Part shown: piece after piece, positions 1 to 14,182 of the stretch
How positions within the stretch are numbered: the first letter of the stretch is position 1
How the letters are laid out: each line of letters opens with the position of its first letter
Assembly: GCF_000253255.1 (NCBI RefSeq)
Contig: NC_015583.1
Location: 1,054,001 to 1,118,000, forward strand
From: Novosphingobium sp. PP1Y
Lineage (GTDB): Bacteria; Pseudomonadota; Alphaproteobacteria; Sphingomonadales; Sphingomonadaceae
DNA length: 64,000 nucleotides
Reading direction: 5' to 3'
The notes under the pieces: model-generated
Told to the model about the DNA's origin: nothing
What the model saw: the letters and a program-made list of their open reading frames with translations, nothing else
Database searches by the model: none
Position numbers and translations under genes: made by a program

Positions 1-169
1 TCACTTCGCTGATCGCCATGGTGCCGGAAAGCGAGTGCAGCACGCCGACCTTGATTGCGTCCGCATCGGCTGCAGACGCGCCCTCGTCGGCGCCCTTGCT
101 GCAGGCGCCGAGCATGGCGGTGCAGGCCAGTGCAGTGGCAAGGAAAGCTCTCTTTTTCATGAATGCCAT
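1..169 (-). CDS. urtA: Urea ABC transporter substrate-binding lipoprotein UrtA (5' part only)
   Basis: Only the first ~56 codons lie in the window; the gene continues past the left edge. The N-terminus is a lipoprotein signal: counting from the second ATG (160), basic residues are followed by a hydrophobic stretch and the lipobox LGAC with the lipidated Cys at residue 20. The mature protein then begins IKVGVLHSLSGTMAIS, the characteristic opening of UrtA/FmdD-type periplasmic binding proteins. UrtA captures urea in the periplasm for the UrtBCDE ABC importer. Two in-frame ATGs (169 and 160) are possible; the one at 160 gives a more usual signal peptide. It lies downstream of and co-directional with the porin gene, and divergent from the urease operon, so locus context and protein start agree. 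Family assignment rests on a short segment but a distinctive one. Confidence 0.85.
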   Translation of the reverse strand, partial: MAFMKKRAFLATALACTAMLGACSKGADEGASAADADAIKVGVLHSLSGTMAISEV

Positions 170-187
170 TGTCTATCCCCTTGGATG

Positions 188-208
188 CCGGCCTGCGCAC
201 CAGGCCGG
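188..208 (-). terminator. Hairpin between porin and urtA
   Basis: Perfect 8-bp stem CCGGCCTG / CAGGCCGG around a 5-nt CGCAC loop, just after the porin stop codon and before urtA. There is no U-tract, so it could be an attenuator, an mRNA-stabilising structure that sets the porin:UrtA ratio, or a processing site rather than a full terminator. Confidence 0.4.
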
Positions 209-231
209 TCGTCTGCGAATGAATGGAAAGG

Positions 232-951
232 TCAGAAGCGCGCGCCGATGTATCCGACGACGGTCGCGCCGGCGCGGTTGTCGCCATTGGACGCGGCGGA
301 GAACTTGTTGGTATCGATGTAGTCGGCACCGATCAGAAAGTGTCCGCGGGCATAGCTGACGCCCAGCTGCCAGTTGACCTTGTCGTTCCACCTCGTGCCG
401 TCTTCGTATCCGACGAGGCCCTTCACGGCGAAACCGGTATTGTCGATCGGCAGCGTGGCGCTGGTGTAGGTGTAGGTGCTGTGCCCGGTGAAATGGTATT
501 CGTCATGGATGACGCCCGCACCCAGCGTGACGGGCCCGACCGGCCCGCTGACGCCTACTTCGTACTGGTCGAAATCGATGTTCTCGGCGTCGTGGAAGAC
601 GAGGCGCAGGTAGCGTGCCCGGACCTTCACCCCGGAGATCGTGCCCTGCAGGCCGGCATAGAGGTCGGTTTCCATCGCACCAGCGCCTGCATCCTTGTCG
701 AGGCTCGAGGCCCAGACGCCCACAAATGCGCTGACGTTCTCGGCAATCGGCACACCTGCCTCGACCGAGCCCTGGATGACCGGCTTGGTATCGCTCAGCG
801 ACGCACCGCGCAGGCGATAGTCGTTCAGGAACGTGACCCCGCCGTTGAAGGTGAACGGCAACTCGTCGTCGGCCATCGCCGGACTGGCAAAGGCTGCCGA
901 AGCCGCGGCGAGGGTAAGGGCGCCAAGCGCAGCCTGCTTCCATCGTGTCAT
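232..951 (-). CDS. TorF-family putative outer-membrane porin
   Basis: Protein of 239 aa starting MTRWKQAALG with a clear Sec signal peptide ending near the AMA-DD site (residues ~27-29). The rest is alternating aromatic/polar beta-strand sequence, with the family feature FLNDYRLRGAS shortly after the signal and a C-terminal aromatic (GARF) expected of a beta-barrel. This is the TorF/gcw_chp family of uncharacterised 200-260 aa outer-membrane proteins. It is the first gene of the leftward unit that continues into urtA, so a role in passing urea or short amides across the outer membrane is a reasonable inference. The start at 951 was chosen because the signal peptide begins there; the longer upstream reading frame has no coding character. 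Confidence 0.8.
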   Translation of the reverse strand: MTRWKQAALGALTLAAASAAFASPAMADDELPFTFNGGVTFLNDYRLRGASLSDTKPVIQGSVEAGVPIAENVSAFVGVWASSLDKDAGAGAMETDLYAGLQGTISGVKVRARYLRLVFHDAENIDFDQYEVGVSGPVGPVTLGAGVIHDEYHFTGHSTYTYTSATLPIDNTGFAVKGLVGYEDGTRWNDKVNWQLGVSYARGHFLIGADYIDTNKFSAASNGDNRAGATVVGYIGARF

Positions 952-1038
952 TCTAGATTTCCCTCCACATTGAACCCTGACGCCGGACCCTGAAGCCCTG
1001 ACGCAGCTGGAGGTTGTGCAGTGCAGCACGAACGCGCC

Positions 1039-1118
1039 ATGGGGTATTTGACGTATGCGCCGGACCGCCTGACGCAGCGCTGCGGCCCTTGGCCGAGTCC
1101 ATACGTCAAATGCCCCAT
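1039..1118. promoter_or_regulatory. Large inverted repeat in the porin-urt / ure divergent promoter region
   Basis: Two 19-bp arms, ATGGGGTATTTGACGTATG (1039-1057) and its inverse at 1100-1118, match at 18 of 19 positions and are separated by 42 bp. Each arm contains TTGACG, which resembles a -35 box. The dyad is centred in the 257-bp gap between the porin (leftward) and ureD (rightward), so one regulator could act symmetrically on both units. The response regulator at the end of the ure operon is the obvious candidate ligand (inference). Confidence 0.5.
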
Positions 1119-1226
1119 ATGATCGGGCCCGCCATGCGCCGATTGTGCACTTGCAAACGGAGGGGCGCGACCAACTCGCCGCTCCATCGACGAAGGACAC
1201 TGCCAAGCGTGCACCGGGCATTTGCC

Positions 1227-2096
1227 ATGAGTGACGATCAGACTATCCCGCCCACGGCGGCTTGCGCGCCCGCGCGGGCGGATGCGGTTCCCGCCAGCCT
1301 GCGCAGCGTCGGTGAGATCGACCTTGCCTTCATCGGCAGGTCCGGGGTCGCCGCCGTTTCGCGCGCCTTTCAGTCGGGTTGCCTGCGCATGCGCATGCCG
1401 CGCACTTCGGGTGAGGAGCCCTGCGCGGTGCTTATCAACACCGCGGGCGGCCTTGCCGAGGGCGATCGCCTCGTCCAGGGCGTGACATGGGCACAGGGCG
1501 TGCGATCTGCCGTGGCGACCCAGGCGGCAGAGAAAGTCTACCGGGCCCTTGACCAAGGTTCGCAAATAGCAACGCGCCTGCACGTGGAACAAGGCGCCCA
1601 GGCAGAATGGCTGCCACAGGAAACCATCCTGTTCGACGAGGCCCGATTGGTGCGCGATACGCAGATCGCGCTGGCGCAGGATTCAAGTTTTCTGGGCGTG
1701 GAAGCACTTGTGCTGGGCCGCGAGGCGATGGGTGAGAGCGTCACGCGGGGAGCCTTGCGCGACCGCCTGCGGATCTGGCGGGGCGGCAAACTGATCTATG
1801 CCGATACCCTGGCGCTTGAGGGCGATATCGCGGACCTCATGGCTCATGCCGCAGTGGGCGGCCGAGCGCGAGCCATGGCAGTCATCGTCCATGTGGCGAA
1901 TGACGCCGCCGCCTTGCTCGAACCGGTGCGCAGCGCGCTGGAGACTGCCCAGGGACAGGCAGCTGCGAGCGCCTGGAATGGCATCCTGGCGGTGCGCCTG
2001 ATTGCGCCCGATGGAGAAATCCTGCGCCGCGACATCGCGGCCACACTTGAAGTCATGCGCAAGGGGCGTGCCTTGCCCCGCGTCTGGAGATGCTGA
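1227..2096 (+). CDS. ureD: Urease accessory protein UreD
   Basis: UreD (UreH) is the scaffold that binds apo-urease with UreF and UreG during nickel insertion. The 289-aa product has the family hallmarks: an early [17 protein letters not shown] block, [12 protein letters not shown] (the NTAGG[LI]xGGD-like motif), a TQAAEKVYR block and [12 protein letters not shown]. The start is uncertain. ATG 1227 is given; an in-frame GTG at 1209, preceded 11 nt upstream by AAGGA, would add six residues. It is the first gene of the ure operon and ends 1 nt before ureA. Confidence 0.93.
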   Translation: MSDDQTIPPTAACAPARADAVPASLRSVGEIDLAFIGRSGVAAVSRAFQSGCLRMRMPRTSGEEPCAVLINTAGGLAEGDRLVQGVTWAQGVRSAVATQAAEKVYRALDQGSQIATRLHVEQGAQAEWLPQETILFDEARLVRDTQIALAQDSSFLGVEALVLGREAMGESVTRGALRDRLRIWRGGKLIYADTLALEGDIADLMAHAAVGGRARAMAVIVHVANDAAALLEPVRSALETAQGQAAASAWNGILAVRLIAPDGEILRRDIAATLEVMRKGRALPRVWRC

Positions 2097-2097
2097 A

Positions 2098-2400
2098 ATG
2101 AACCTCACACCTCGCGAGAAGGACAAGCTGATGCTCTCGCTGGCCGCCATGGTGGCGCGCCGCCGGCTCGAGCGCGGCGTGTCGCTGAATTACCCCGAGG
2201 CCATCGCGCTGATTTCCGACTTCGTTCTCGAAGGTGCGCGCGACGGACGCTCGGTGGCCGATCTGATGGAGGCGGGGGCCCATGTCATCACACGCGAGCA
2301 GGTCATGCCCGGTGTCGCCGACATGATCCACGACGTGCAGGTCGAGGCCACCTTTCCCGATGGCACCAAGCTGGTGAGCGTTCATGACCCGATCCGCTGA
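2098..2400 (+). CDS. ureA: Urease gamma subunit UreA
   Basis: A 100-aa protein beginning [13 protein letters not shown], the standard gamma-subunit start, with [17 protein letters not shown] and a C-terminal block ([19 protein letters not shown]) that are near invariant in bacterial UreA. It assembles with UreB and UreC into the (abc)3 urease that hydrolyses urea to ammonia and carbamate in the cytoplasm. It begins 1 nt after ureD and its 3' end overlaps ureB by 17 bp, indicating translational coupling. Confidence 0.97.
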   Translation: MNLTPREKDKLMLSLAAMVARRRLERGVSLNYPEAIALISDFVLEGARDGRSVADLMEAGAHVITREQVMPGVADMIHDVQVEATFPDGTKLVSVHDPIR

Positions 2401-2724
2401 TCCGTTCATTCCCGGAGAGATCCTTGCCGCGCCGGGAGAGCACGAGCTCAATGCCGGGCAGCCGGTCACAGCGATCCGCGTCGCCAACAGCGGCGATCGG
2501 CCGGTGCAGGTAGGCAGCCACTACCACTTCGCCGAAGCAAACGACGGTCTCGTGTTCGATCGCGATGCGGCACTTGGCAAGCGGCTCGATATTCCTGCCG
2601 GCACCGCTGTGCGCTTCGAACCCGGTCAGGCGCGCGAGGTCTCGCTCGTTCCGCTGCGGGGTGATCGGCAGGTCTTCGGTTTCCAGGGCAAGGTCATGGG
2701 CCCGCTCGAAGCGGGAGACGCCTG

Positions 2725-2725
<1 letters not shown>
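2384..2725 (+). CDS. ureB: Urease beta subunit UreB
   Basis: A 113-aa protein with the beta-subunit signatures [17 protein letters not shown] near the N-terminus and [13 protein letters not shown] in the middle, ending in a [10 protein letters not shown] block. It is a structural subunit of the urease core and carries no catalytic residues. It overlaps ureA by 17 bp and its stop overlaps the ureC start by one base (TGATG). Length is normal for the separate beta subunit of three-subunit bacterial ureases. Confidence 0.97.
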
Positions 2726-4434
<1,709 letters not shown>

Positions 4435-4442
4435 GGATTACC

Positions 4443-4994
4443 ATGAGAAGAATTATCAGGATCGAGAGTGAAGCGGCTGAAAAAGCTGCAGATGCGGTCC
4501 GCCTGGATTTCGACCAGCGTAATCGCCGCCGGATCGTCTTCACCACGAATGGCGGGGCTTCGATCCTGCTGGACATGGCACGCCCGGTACACTTGCGCGA
4601 CGGTGACATGCTGCGCCTCGACGATGACAGCATGGTGCGCGTGGAGGCCCTTTGCGAGCCACTGATCGAGATCGCTGCGCATTCGAGCGCCGAGCTGGTC
4701 CGCATTTCCTGGCACCTGGGCAACCGTCATCTGCCGACGCAGCTTCTGCCCGGCGATAACGGCGGAACCCTGCGCATTCGCCACGATCACGTGATTGCCG
4801 AAATGGTGGTCGGACTGGGCGGCCACTGCCAGCCCGTCCTTGCGCCTTTCGACCCCGAGGGCGGGGCCTATTCGGGCACTGGCGGACATCACCACGGACA
4901 CGGTCATGACCATGAGCATGAGCATGAGCATGAGCATGGCCAAGCGCACAATCACGCTCACAGCCACGGACAAGAGCATCACGCCCATGGCTGA
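4443..4994 (+). CDS. ureE: Urease nickel metallochaperone UreE
   Basis: A 183-aa UreE that delivers Ni2+ to the UreDFG-apourease complex. It has the N-terminal peptide-binding domain (TTNGGASILLDMARPVHL region) and the metal-binding domain with WHLGNRHLP and the RIRHDHVIAEMV block. The C-terminal ~35 residues form a very His/Glu-rich nickel-binding tail (HHHGHGHDHEHEHEHEH and onward). ATG 4443 was chosen because it begins the canonical first beta-strand (MRRIIRIES) after the short gap from ureC. The 3' end overlaps ureF by 8 bp. Confidence 0.95.
   Translation: MRRIIRIESEAAEKAADAVRLDFDQRNRRRIVFTTNGGASILLDMARPVHLRDGDMLRLDDDSMVRVEALCEPLIEIAAHSSAELVRISWHLGNRHLPTQLLPGDNGGTLRIRHDHVIAEMVVGLGGHCQPVLAPFDPEGGAYSGTGGHHHGHGHDHEHEHEHEHGQAHNHAHSHGQEHHAHG
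4911..4934 (+). repeat. Hexanucleotide tandem repeat inside ureE
   Basis: Four perfect copies of CATGAG, followed by a further partial unit, encode alternating His-Glu in the UreE nickel-binding tail. The 6-bp unit keeps the frame, so slippage would change tail length without inactivating the gene. Confidence 0.8.
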
Positions 4995-5678
4995 CGCCGA
5001 GCTCTTCGACCTGATGAGCTGGATGTCGCCGGCCTGGCCGATCGGTGCCTTTGCCCATTCCAGCGGACTGGAATGGGCGGTGGAGGCCGGTCACGTCACA
5101 GATCGCAGCAGCACCCGGGACTGGATCGTCGCGCTTGTCGAGCATGGCGCGATCCACAATGACCTCGTGCTGTTCACGCACGCCTGGCGGGCGTCCCGCC
5201 TCGGCGATGCGGACCGCTTCGACGAAGTGGCGCAGCTCGCGCTGGCCAGTCAGATCGGTCACGAACGCTATGTCGAGAGCACCGCACAGGGCAGCGCTTT
5301 CGTACGCATTTCGCGCGCGGCCTCGGGCGTCGCCGATTTTACGAAGCAACTTGCCGGTCTCGAGCGCACGGACATCGCCTATCCCGTTGCGGCGGCGGCA
5401 CTTTTCGCGCTTCGCGGCATTGCACTGGAACGCGCGCTGACGGCCTGGCTGCACGGCGCGGTGTCCAATCTCGTCTCGGCAGCGCAGCGCCTCGTGCCGC
5501 TCGGGCAGACAGACGGCCAGCTCGTCCTTCATGACTGCCGCGAGGTCGTCATGGCCGCCGTCAAGCACATGGCCAGCCTGCCGGACGGCGATCCTTTCGA
5601 TGCCCTGGGCGGCTGCACGCTCGTCGCCGACCTCGGCTGCATGGCTCACGAAACCCAATACACAAGGCTGTTCAGGAC

Positions 5679-5682
<4 letters not shown>
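4987..5682 (+). CDS. ureF: Urease accessory protein UreF
   Basis: A 231-aa UreF, the GTPase-modulating accessory protein that couples UreG GTP hydrolysis to nickel delivery. Diagnostic segments are [24 protein letters not shown] near the start (here cited by its key W-P-x-G-x-F-x-x-S-x-x-L-E pattern), [13 protein letters not shown] in the middle and the conserved C-terminal [11 protein letters not shown]. The ATG at 4987 lies inside the end of ureE and gives the standard N-terminus. The 3' end overlaps ureG by 4 bp (ATGA). Confidence 0.95.
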
Positions 5683-6322
<640 letters not shown>

Positions 6323-6326
<4 letters not shown>

Positions 6327-6889
6327 AGCGGCTCGTCTCCACTTTTGCCCTTGCAGGCCTTAGCCTCGCTCCCGAATTGGCCCTGGCCCACCCCGGACAC
6401 GGCAACGGCGCATTCGCATCGGGGCTGCTCCATCCCCTGACCGGCGCCGACCACCTCGCCGCAATGCTGCTGGTGGGCCTTGGCGCTGCAGTGTTCCTGA
6501 AGCGGTCGGGCTGGGTACTTCCGCTCGCTTTTCTGGGCGGTCTGACCTTCGGATTCGTGACCGGAACCTGGCTGCCCGGTTCGGCCGCGGAAGCCGGGAT
6601 CATGGCCTCGCTCGTCGTGCTTGGCCTTGCTGCGGCATTCCAGGTCCGCACGCCGGCTGCCATTGCGGCCTTTCTCGTCGCCGCTTTCGGTTATGCGCAT
6701 GGCGCCAGCCATGGCATCGAGATGCCGCACGATGCCTCTCCGGCACTGTTTGCCGGTGGGTTTCTGGCGACCAGTGCCTTGCTCCACTTCGGCGGTTATG
6801 CTCTTGCCCGGGTGTTGCCGAACCCGGCTTTGCGCCTGATCGGGGCTGGCAGCGCGGGTTTCGGCCTCGTCCTGGCCGGGATTTCATGA
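6323..6889 (+). CDS. hupE: HupE/UreJ-family nickel permease
   Basis: A 188-aa membrane protein of the HupE/UreJ family, which moves nickel (or cobalt) into or within the envelope for urease and hydrogenase. It has an N-terminal signal/first helix followed directly by HPGHGNG, the family motif [12 protein letters not shown] and a later [10 protein letters not shown] segment, with about six hydrophobic helices in total. The start overlaps the ureG stop by 4 bp. Its place inside the urease operon makes nickel supply for UreC the likely job. The symbol ureJ would be equally valid. Confidence 0.9.
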
Positions 6890-6904
6890 TGGAGCGCAAC
6901 CGGA

Positions 6905-10059
<3,155 letters not shown>

Positions 10060-10063
<4 letters not shown>

Positions 10064-10938
10064 CGGCCCGCATCCTCGTCGTCGATGACGATCCCGAAAC
10101 GCGCGGGATGATCGAAGCATTTCTGCGCAGCGAAGGGCACGAACCGATCCTTGCTGCCGATGGTGCGATCGCGCTTGGGCTGCTGGACGAGGCGCGACCG
10201 GACCTCGTGCTGCTCGACGCGGTGATGCCGGGGCTGGACGGATTCGAGACATGCCGCCTGCTCAAGTCCGACCCGCGCGCCAGCGATGTGCCCGTCATAT
10301 TCATGACCGGGCTTTCCGATAGCGACCATGTCGTGCGTGGACTGGAAGCGGGCGGGGTGGACTATGTAACCAAACCCGTGGTTCTGAACGTGTTGAGTGC
10401 GCGCATCCGCGTCCATCTCGGCAATTCCAGCGGCGCGCGCAAGGCGATGACCGGGCTTGATGGGATGGGCGCGCAGTTGGTCAGCTGCGATGCGCGCGGC
10501 CACATTGGCTGGACTACACCTGCCGCGCAGCGCGTGCTTGACGGATTTTCACCGGACAAGCGAACCGCATTGCAATCGCTGCTCGCTGAACTGATCGTTG
10601 AAGCCTCGCAGCGCACAGTCACTGTCGTCCTGGGGGCGGAACGGTTCGATGTCACCCTGGTCGGCGAAGCAGGCGGCGCCGAGCACATGTTCCGCATCGC
10701 CCTCTCGCGCGAGGGGCGCGAGGGCGACATGCTGCGCGATGCCTTCGGCCTGACCCCGCGCGAAGCGGACGTCCTCTTGTGGACCGCGCGCGGCAAGTCG
10801 AACAAGGACATGAGCGAGATCCTCAACATCAGCGCACGTACGGTGAACAAGCACCTCGAACAGATCTTCGTGAAGATCGGCGTCGAAAACCGCGCTTCCG
10901 CTGCCGCTGCCGCGACGCGGGTGATCTACGAGACCTGA
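10060..10938 (+). CDS. LuxR/NarL-type response regulator of the urease operon
   Basis: A 292-aa response regulator. The N-terminal receiver domain has the acidic DDD cluster at residues ~9-11, phospho-acceptor D53 (LVLLDAVMPG) and K105-type lysine in VTKP. A linker of ~95 residues with no recognised domain leads to a C-terminal LuxR-type helix-turn-helix (LTPREADVLLWTARGKSNKD, then ILNISARTVNKHLEQIF). It overlaps the kinase gene by 4 bp, so the pair is a cognate two-component system. As the last gene of the ure operon it probably controls urea uptake and hydrolysis, with the inverted repeat upstream of ureD as a candidate target (inference). The gene ends 6 bp from the convergent TonB receptor gene. 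Confidence 0.92.
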
Positions 10939-10944
10939 CGCAGT

Positions 10945-13308
10945 CTAGAAATGGACCGACCCGTTCAGGGAAATCGTCGTGGGCTGCTGCGGCGTGAATT
11001 GCGGCATGGTGCGGTAGCGAAGGGCATTGCCGAAGGCGAAGACGTCGCCCTTGTCAGCGAACAGGTTCTGCACGTTCAGGCCCACTTGCCAGATGCCGTC
11101 GCTGACCTGAACTTCGAAATCGCTCTCGATCAGGTCGCCCATCCTGCGGTCAAGGTCAGGATCGAAGCTCATGCGGGCCGGGCCGACATAGCGCAGGCTC
11201 AGCTTCGCGCGCGCATTCAGCTGTCCTAGTGTGAAATCGCGGCGCAGGCCGGCGCGTACGGTATATTCGGGAACGACCGGCAAGTGCCTGTCTTCCAGTT
11301 CGAAACCCAGATCATTGCGGATCAGGCGCGCATCGGTGAAATTGCCGCCGGCCTCTGCCTGCCAGCCTTCGCCCAGCGGCAGTTCGAGGCTGCCTTCGAT
11401 GCCGAAGATGCGGGCGTTTCCGGCATTGACCGTCTCGACGAGGCCATTGTCCTCCAGCACGTCGGATTGCAGGTCGTGCCAGTTGGAGAACCACGCGCCC
11501 AGATCGAGCTTGCCCCCGCCGGACATCCGCTGGCGCCAGCCCAGTTCGATGGAGGCCAGTTCATCGCTGCCCAGCGTGTCGATGCTGCCGCTGGACGTAA
11601 TATCCGATCCGCCTTGCCTGAAGGCCGATCCGTAGCGCACGTAGACGAGGCTGGACGAGCCGGGCTGCCAGGACAAAGCGACACTGGGTGTTACGCCGGA
11701 CTTGTCACGCTCACGCGAGACGGGGCCGGCCTGCAACATGCGCGTCTCGCGGATAGACGAGCGGAAAAGCCGCGCCCCGGCATCGATCGAGATCGTGCCG
11801 GATACCGGAACAGTCGCGTCGAAATAAGCGGCATTGTCGTGACTGGTCCGGCGATCGTCGTCGAGCGTCTCCATGGCGCCTGCACTATCTTCAAGTGACG
11901 TCGCCAGTCTCTGGCGCGCCACAAGGCGCGAGATGCCCGCAAGCCAGGTTACGCCGCCAAGGTGACCGCGCAGGCGCAGCTCGGAATCCCATATGCGGAA
12001 ATGGCGCTTGTCGAGCAGGCTCTGCGGATTGGCGAGCCCGAAGCCATCCGCGCCGAGCGATGCATCGAGCGTGTTGTCGACATCGTGCCAGGTCATGGCG
12101 CTGGCGAACGTCACATCGATGCTGCCGGCCGCGCCGTTCAGCCGTCCGGCGAAGTGGATGAGGTCGTTGTCGTGCGGCTCGGGCGATTGTGCGTCGCGTG
12201 AATAGCTGCGCGGGGCATAGACATAGCGCGTGTCGCTCGAGCGCAGCCACTGGCCGAAGCCGGTGAGGTCCAGACGCCAGTCGTTGGCCGGAATGAAGGC
12301 GAGCCCAGCGCGCGCGCCCGACACGCGCGTCCAGTTCGCGTCGTTGCGTTGACCGGTATCGATCCAGCCGGGCTCCTTGGCCCCATAGCCGACGAGGCGC
12401 AGGGCGGCCCTCTCGCCCACCAGGGGCAGGTTGGCCACGGCGGAGCCCGAATAGCCGGTATTGCCGTGCGCCACGAGTGAGGTTCCCGCAGTAACGTCGA
12501 GGCTGGTCCGATCGAGTTCGGGAGCGTGGGACACCATGCGGTAAATGCCGCCGAGCGCACCGGTCCCGTAAAGCGAGCCTTGCGGCCCCTTGAGCACTTC
12601 GACGCGCTCGATGTCGACGAGGCGGATATCCGGGTCCGGCGCAGCATAAGTGAGGCGCGCTTCGTCTAATACGACGGCCACCGTCGACTGGCTTTCGCCG
12701 CTGAAGGCGCTGTCGGCAACGCCGCGCAGGAACATGCGATTGCGCCCCGGCCCCAGTGACGTGAGTGAAAGCCCTTCGATCTGCGAGGCAACCGTGGCGC
12801 TGGCGCGGGTAGGGATGCCGTGGATTTCGTCCGCTAGGGCGACCACCGAAACCGCGGCAGGAACCGAGAGCAATTCCAGCGGTTGCTTGGTGGTCGTGAC
12901 GACGATGGGCTGTGGCGGCGGCGGTGAAACGGGACTGGGCGGGGGCACCGCAGGCCCGATGGCGGCGGCCGGTTCGATGCGCCAGGCCGTCTCGCTTACC
13001 TGCCTTGCGACGAAACCGCTACCGGACAGAAGCTGCGAGAGCGCCTCGCCGACCGAATAGTTTCCCCTTACGCGCCTTGTGCGCAGGCGGGGCAGTGCAC
13101 CCTGCGTACCGATGGAAACCCGGGTTTCGCGGGCAAGCTCGGCAATGGCTTCGGGCAGTGTGCTCGCAGCTATGTCGATGCCGCGGCGCGCTGCTTCGCG
13201 CGCCTCAGCTGCCGGGCTGCTCCAGACGCCAAGCGCCAGCGTGGCCGCTGAGACGCAGGCCCATGAGCTGCACCAGATCGCGTAACGCCGCATCCCCATC
13301 GTCGACAA
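10945..13308 (-). CDS. TonB-dependent receptor with STN signalling domain
   Basis: A 787-aa outer-membrane receptor. It has a signal peptide, then an STN (secretin/TonB N-terminal) domain at ~45-110 (STLPEAIAELARETRVSIGT...), a proline-rich linker, a TonB box-like PIVVTTTK, the plug (GPGRNRMFLRGVADSAFSGE; VEVLKGPQGSLYGTGALGG) and a 22-strand barrel ending in ...SVHF. STN receptors pass a ligand signal to FecR and the sigma factor encoded just upstream. The substrate is unknown. Start TTG 13308 has GGGGA 6 nt upstream; ATGs at 13299 and 13293 are alternatives. The 5' end overlaps fecR by ~100 bp. It is paralogous to the receptor at 27507-29855. Confidence 0.92.
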   Translation of the reverse strand: MSTMGMRRYAIWCSSWACVSAATLALGVWSSPAAEAREAARRGIDIAASTLPEAIAELARETRVSIGTQGALPRLRTRRVRGNYSVGEALSQLLSGSGFVARQVSETAWRIEPAAAIGPAVPPPSPVSPPPPQPIVVTTTKQPLELLSVPAAVSVVALADEIHGIPTRASATVASQIEGLSLTSLGPGRNRMFLRGVADSAFSGESQSTVAVVLDEARLTYAAPDPDIRLVDIERVEVLKGPQGSLYGTGALGGIYRMVSHAPELDRTSLDVTAGTSLVAHGNTGYSGSAVANLPLVGERAALRLVGYGAKEPGWIDTGQRNDANWTRVSGARAGLAFIPANDWRLDLTGFGQWLRSSDTRYVYAPRSYSRDAQSPEPHDNDLIHFAGRLNGAAGSIDVTFASAMTWHDVDNTLDASLGADGFGLANPQSLLDKRHFRIWDSELRLRGHLGGVTWLAGISRLVARQRLATSLEDSAGAMETLDDDRRTSHDNAAYFDATVPVSGTISIDAGARLFRSSIRETRMLQAGPVSRERDKSGVTPSVALSWQPGSSSLVYVRYGSAFRQGGSDITSSGSIDTLGSDELASIELGWRQRMSGGGKLDLGAWFSNWHDLQSDVLEDNGLVETVNAGNARIFGIEGSLELPLGEGWQAEAGGNFTDARLIRNDLGFELEDRHLPVVPEYTVRAGLRRDFTLGQLNARAKLSLRYVGPARMSFDPDLDRRMGDLIESDFEVQVSDGIWQVGLNVQNLFADKGDVFAFGNALRYRTMPQFTPQQPTTISLNGSVHF

Positions 13309-14182
13309 TCAGCGTCCCCGAAAACCGCCGGTCGCGCAAGGACGCCGGCACTTCCACCGAGACACCCGCATAGCGATGCAGATCGGCGGCGACCAGCACA
13401 AGTCGCGCATTTTCGTAGGAAAGTCTGCCTTCCTGCCATGAACCGACATCGATGGGCTTGATCGATGCAATCGTCGCGGTGCCCTTTGCGCCGTCGAAAT
13501 CGAGACCGCTGCCGGCGGCCAGCTTCACCGGAGCGTCGAGCGCCTGCGAACTGACCTGCACTTTACCCTCGACGACGGCGACGCGCACCGTGTCCTTCTG
13601 TTCCTGTACGTCGAAGCGCGTGCCGATGTCGCTGATCGCAAGATCGCCGGCGGTGATCGTGAGGCGGCGCGAGGGATCGTGGCGGATGTCGAACAGGGCG
13701 CCGCCGGAAAGGGCCATGCGATCCCGATTGCGGCCCTCGATGGTCAGGTGGCTGCGCGGGGCGAGCAGGATCGTCGAGCCATCCTCAAGCGCGATGCGCT
13801 GCGATGCCGCTGCGGTCTCGTAAAGCTCTGGAGCGGGGCCCATGAACTGGGGAACCGCCAGAACCGCAGTCAGGGCCGCGGCAACGGCAAATCCAGCCCA
13901 ACGCAGCCGCTTCCCGAAGACCGGACGCACGACACGATCGTTCGCAGCCTCGGCATAGGTGGCTTCCATCGGGGTTTCGAACTCGGGCGCCGCGGGCTCT
14001 GCCAGTTCCTCGCGATGCTCGCCGAGCATCATGTCCGTCAGGGCAATCTCATCGAACGCCTTGCGGTGTGCAGGGTCTGCTTCCAGCCAGAGGGTGAACG
14101 CATCCCAGTCCATGGCATCGTCGCCGCTGGCGAGGTGCCAGCGAACGGCTTCGGCCAGGATCGGATCGTCTTCGCGTTTCAT
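13205..14182 (-). CDS. FecR-family anti-sigma / sigma regulator
   Basis: A 325-aa membrane regulator. The N-terminal DUF4880-like cytoplasmic segment (RWHLASGDDAMDWDAFTLWLEADPAH) is followed by one transmembrane helix (~residues 93-112) and the periplasmic FecR domain (QRIALEDGSTILLAPRSHL ... DIGTRFDVQ ... VAVVEGKVQV). The C-terminal STN-like region reads the signal from the receptor. It relays occupancy of the TonB receptor to the co-encoded ECF sigma factor. It overlaps the sigma gene by 4 bp and the receptor gene by about 100 bp, which is long for a coupled pair and suggests tight co-translation. Confidence 0.92.
   Translation of the reverse strand: MKREDDPILAEAVRWHLASGDDAMDWDAFTLWLEADPAHRKAFDEIALTDMMLGEHREELAEPAAPEFETPMEATYAEAANDRVVRPVFGKRLRWAGFAVAAALTAVLAVPQFMGPAPELYETAAASQRIALEDGSTILLAPRSHLTIEGRNRDRMALSGGALFDIRHDPSRRLTITAGDLAISDIGTRFDVQEQKDTVRVAVVEGKVQVSSQALDAPVKLAAGSGLDFDGAKGTATIASIKPIDVGSWQEGRLSYENARLVLVAADLHRYAGVSVEVPASLRDRRFSGTLIVDDGDAALRDLVQLMGLRLSGHAGAWRLEQPGS

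Noticed and set aside
4911..4984. CRISPR-like repetition
   Set aside because: The repetition is a coding hexamer array for the UreE His-rich tail, with no spacers.
6886..6904. ATG codons at 6886 and 6889 as the kinase start
   Set aside because: Both are out of frame with the kinase and end at a stop within 12 codons; TTG 6905 with GGAG upstream is used instead.
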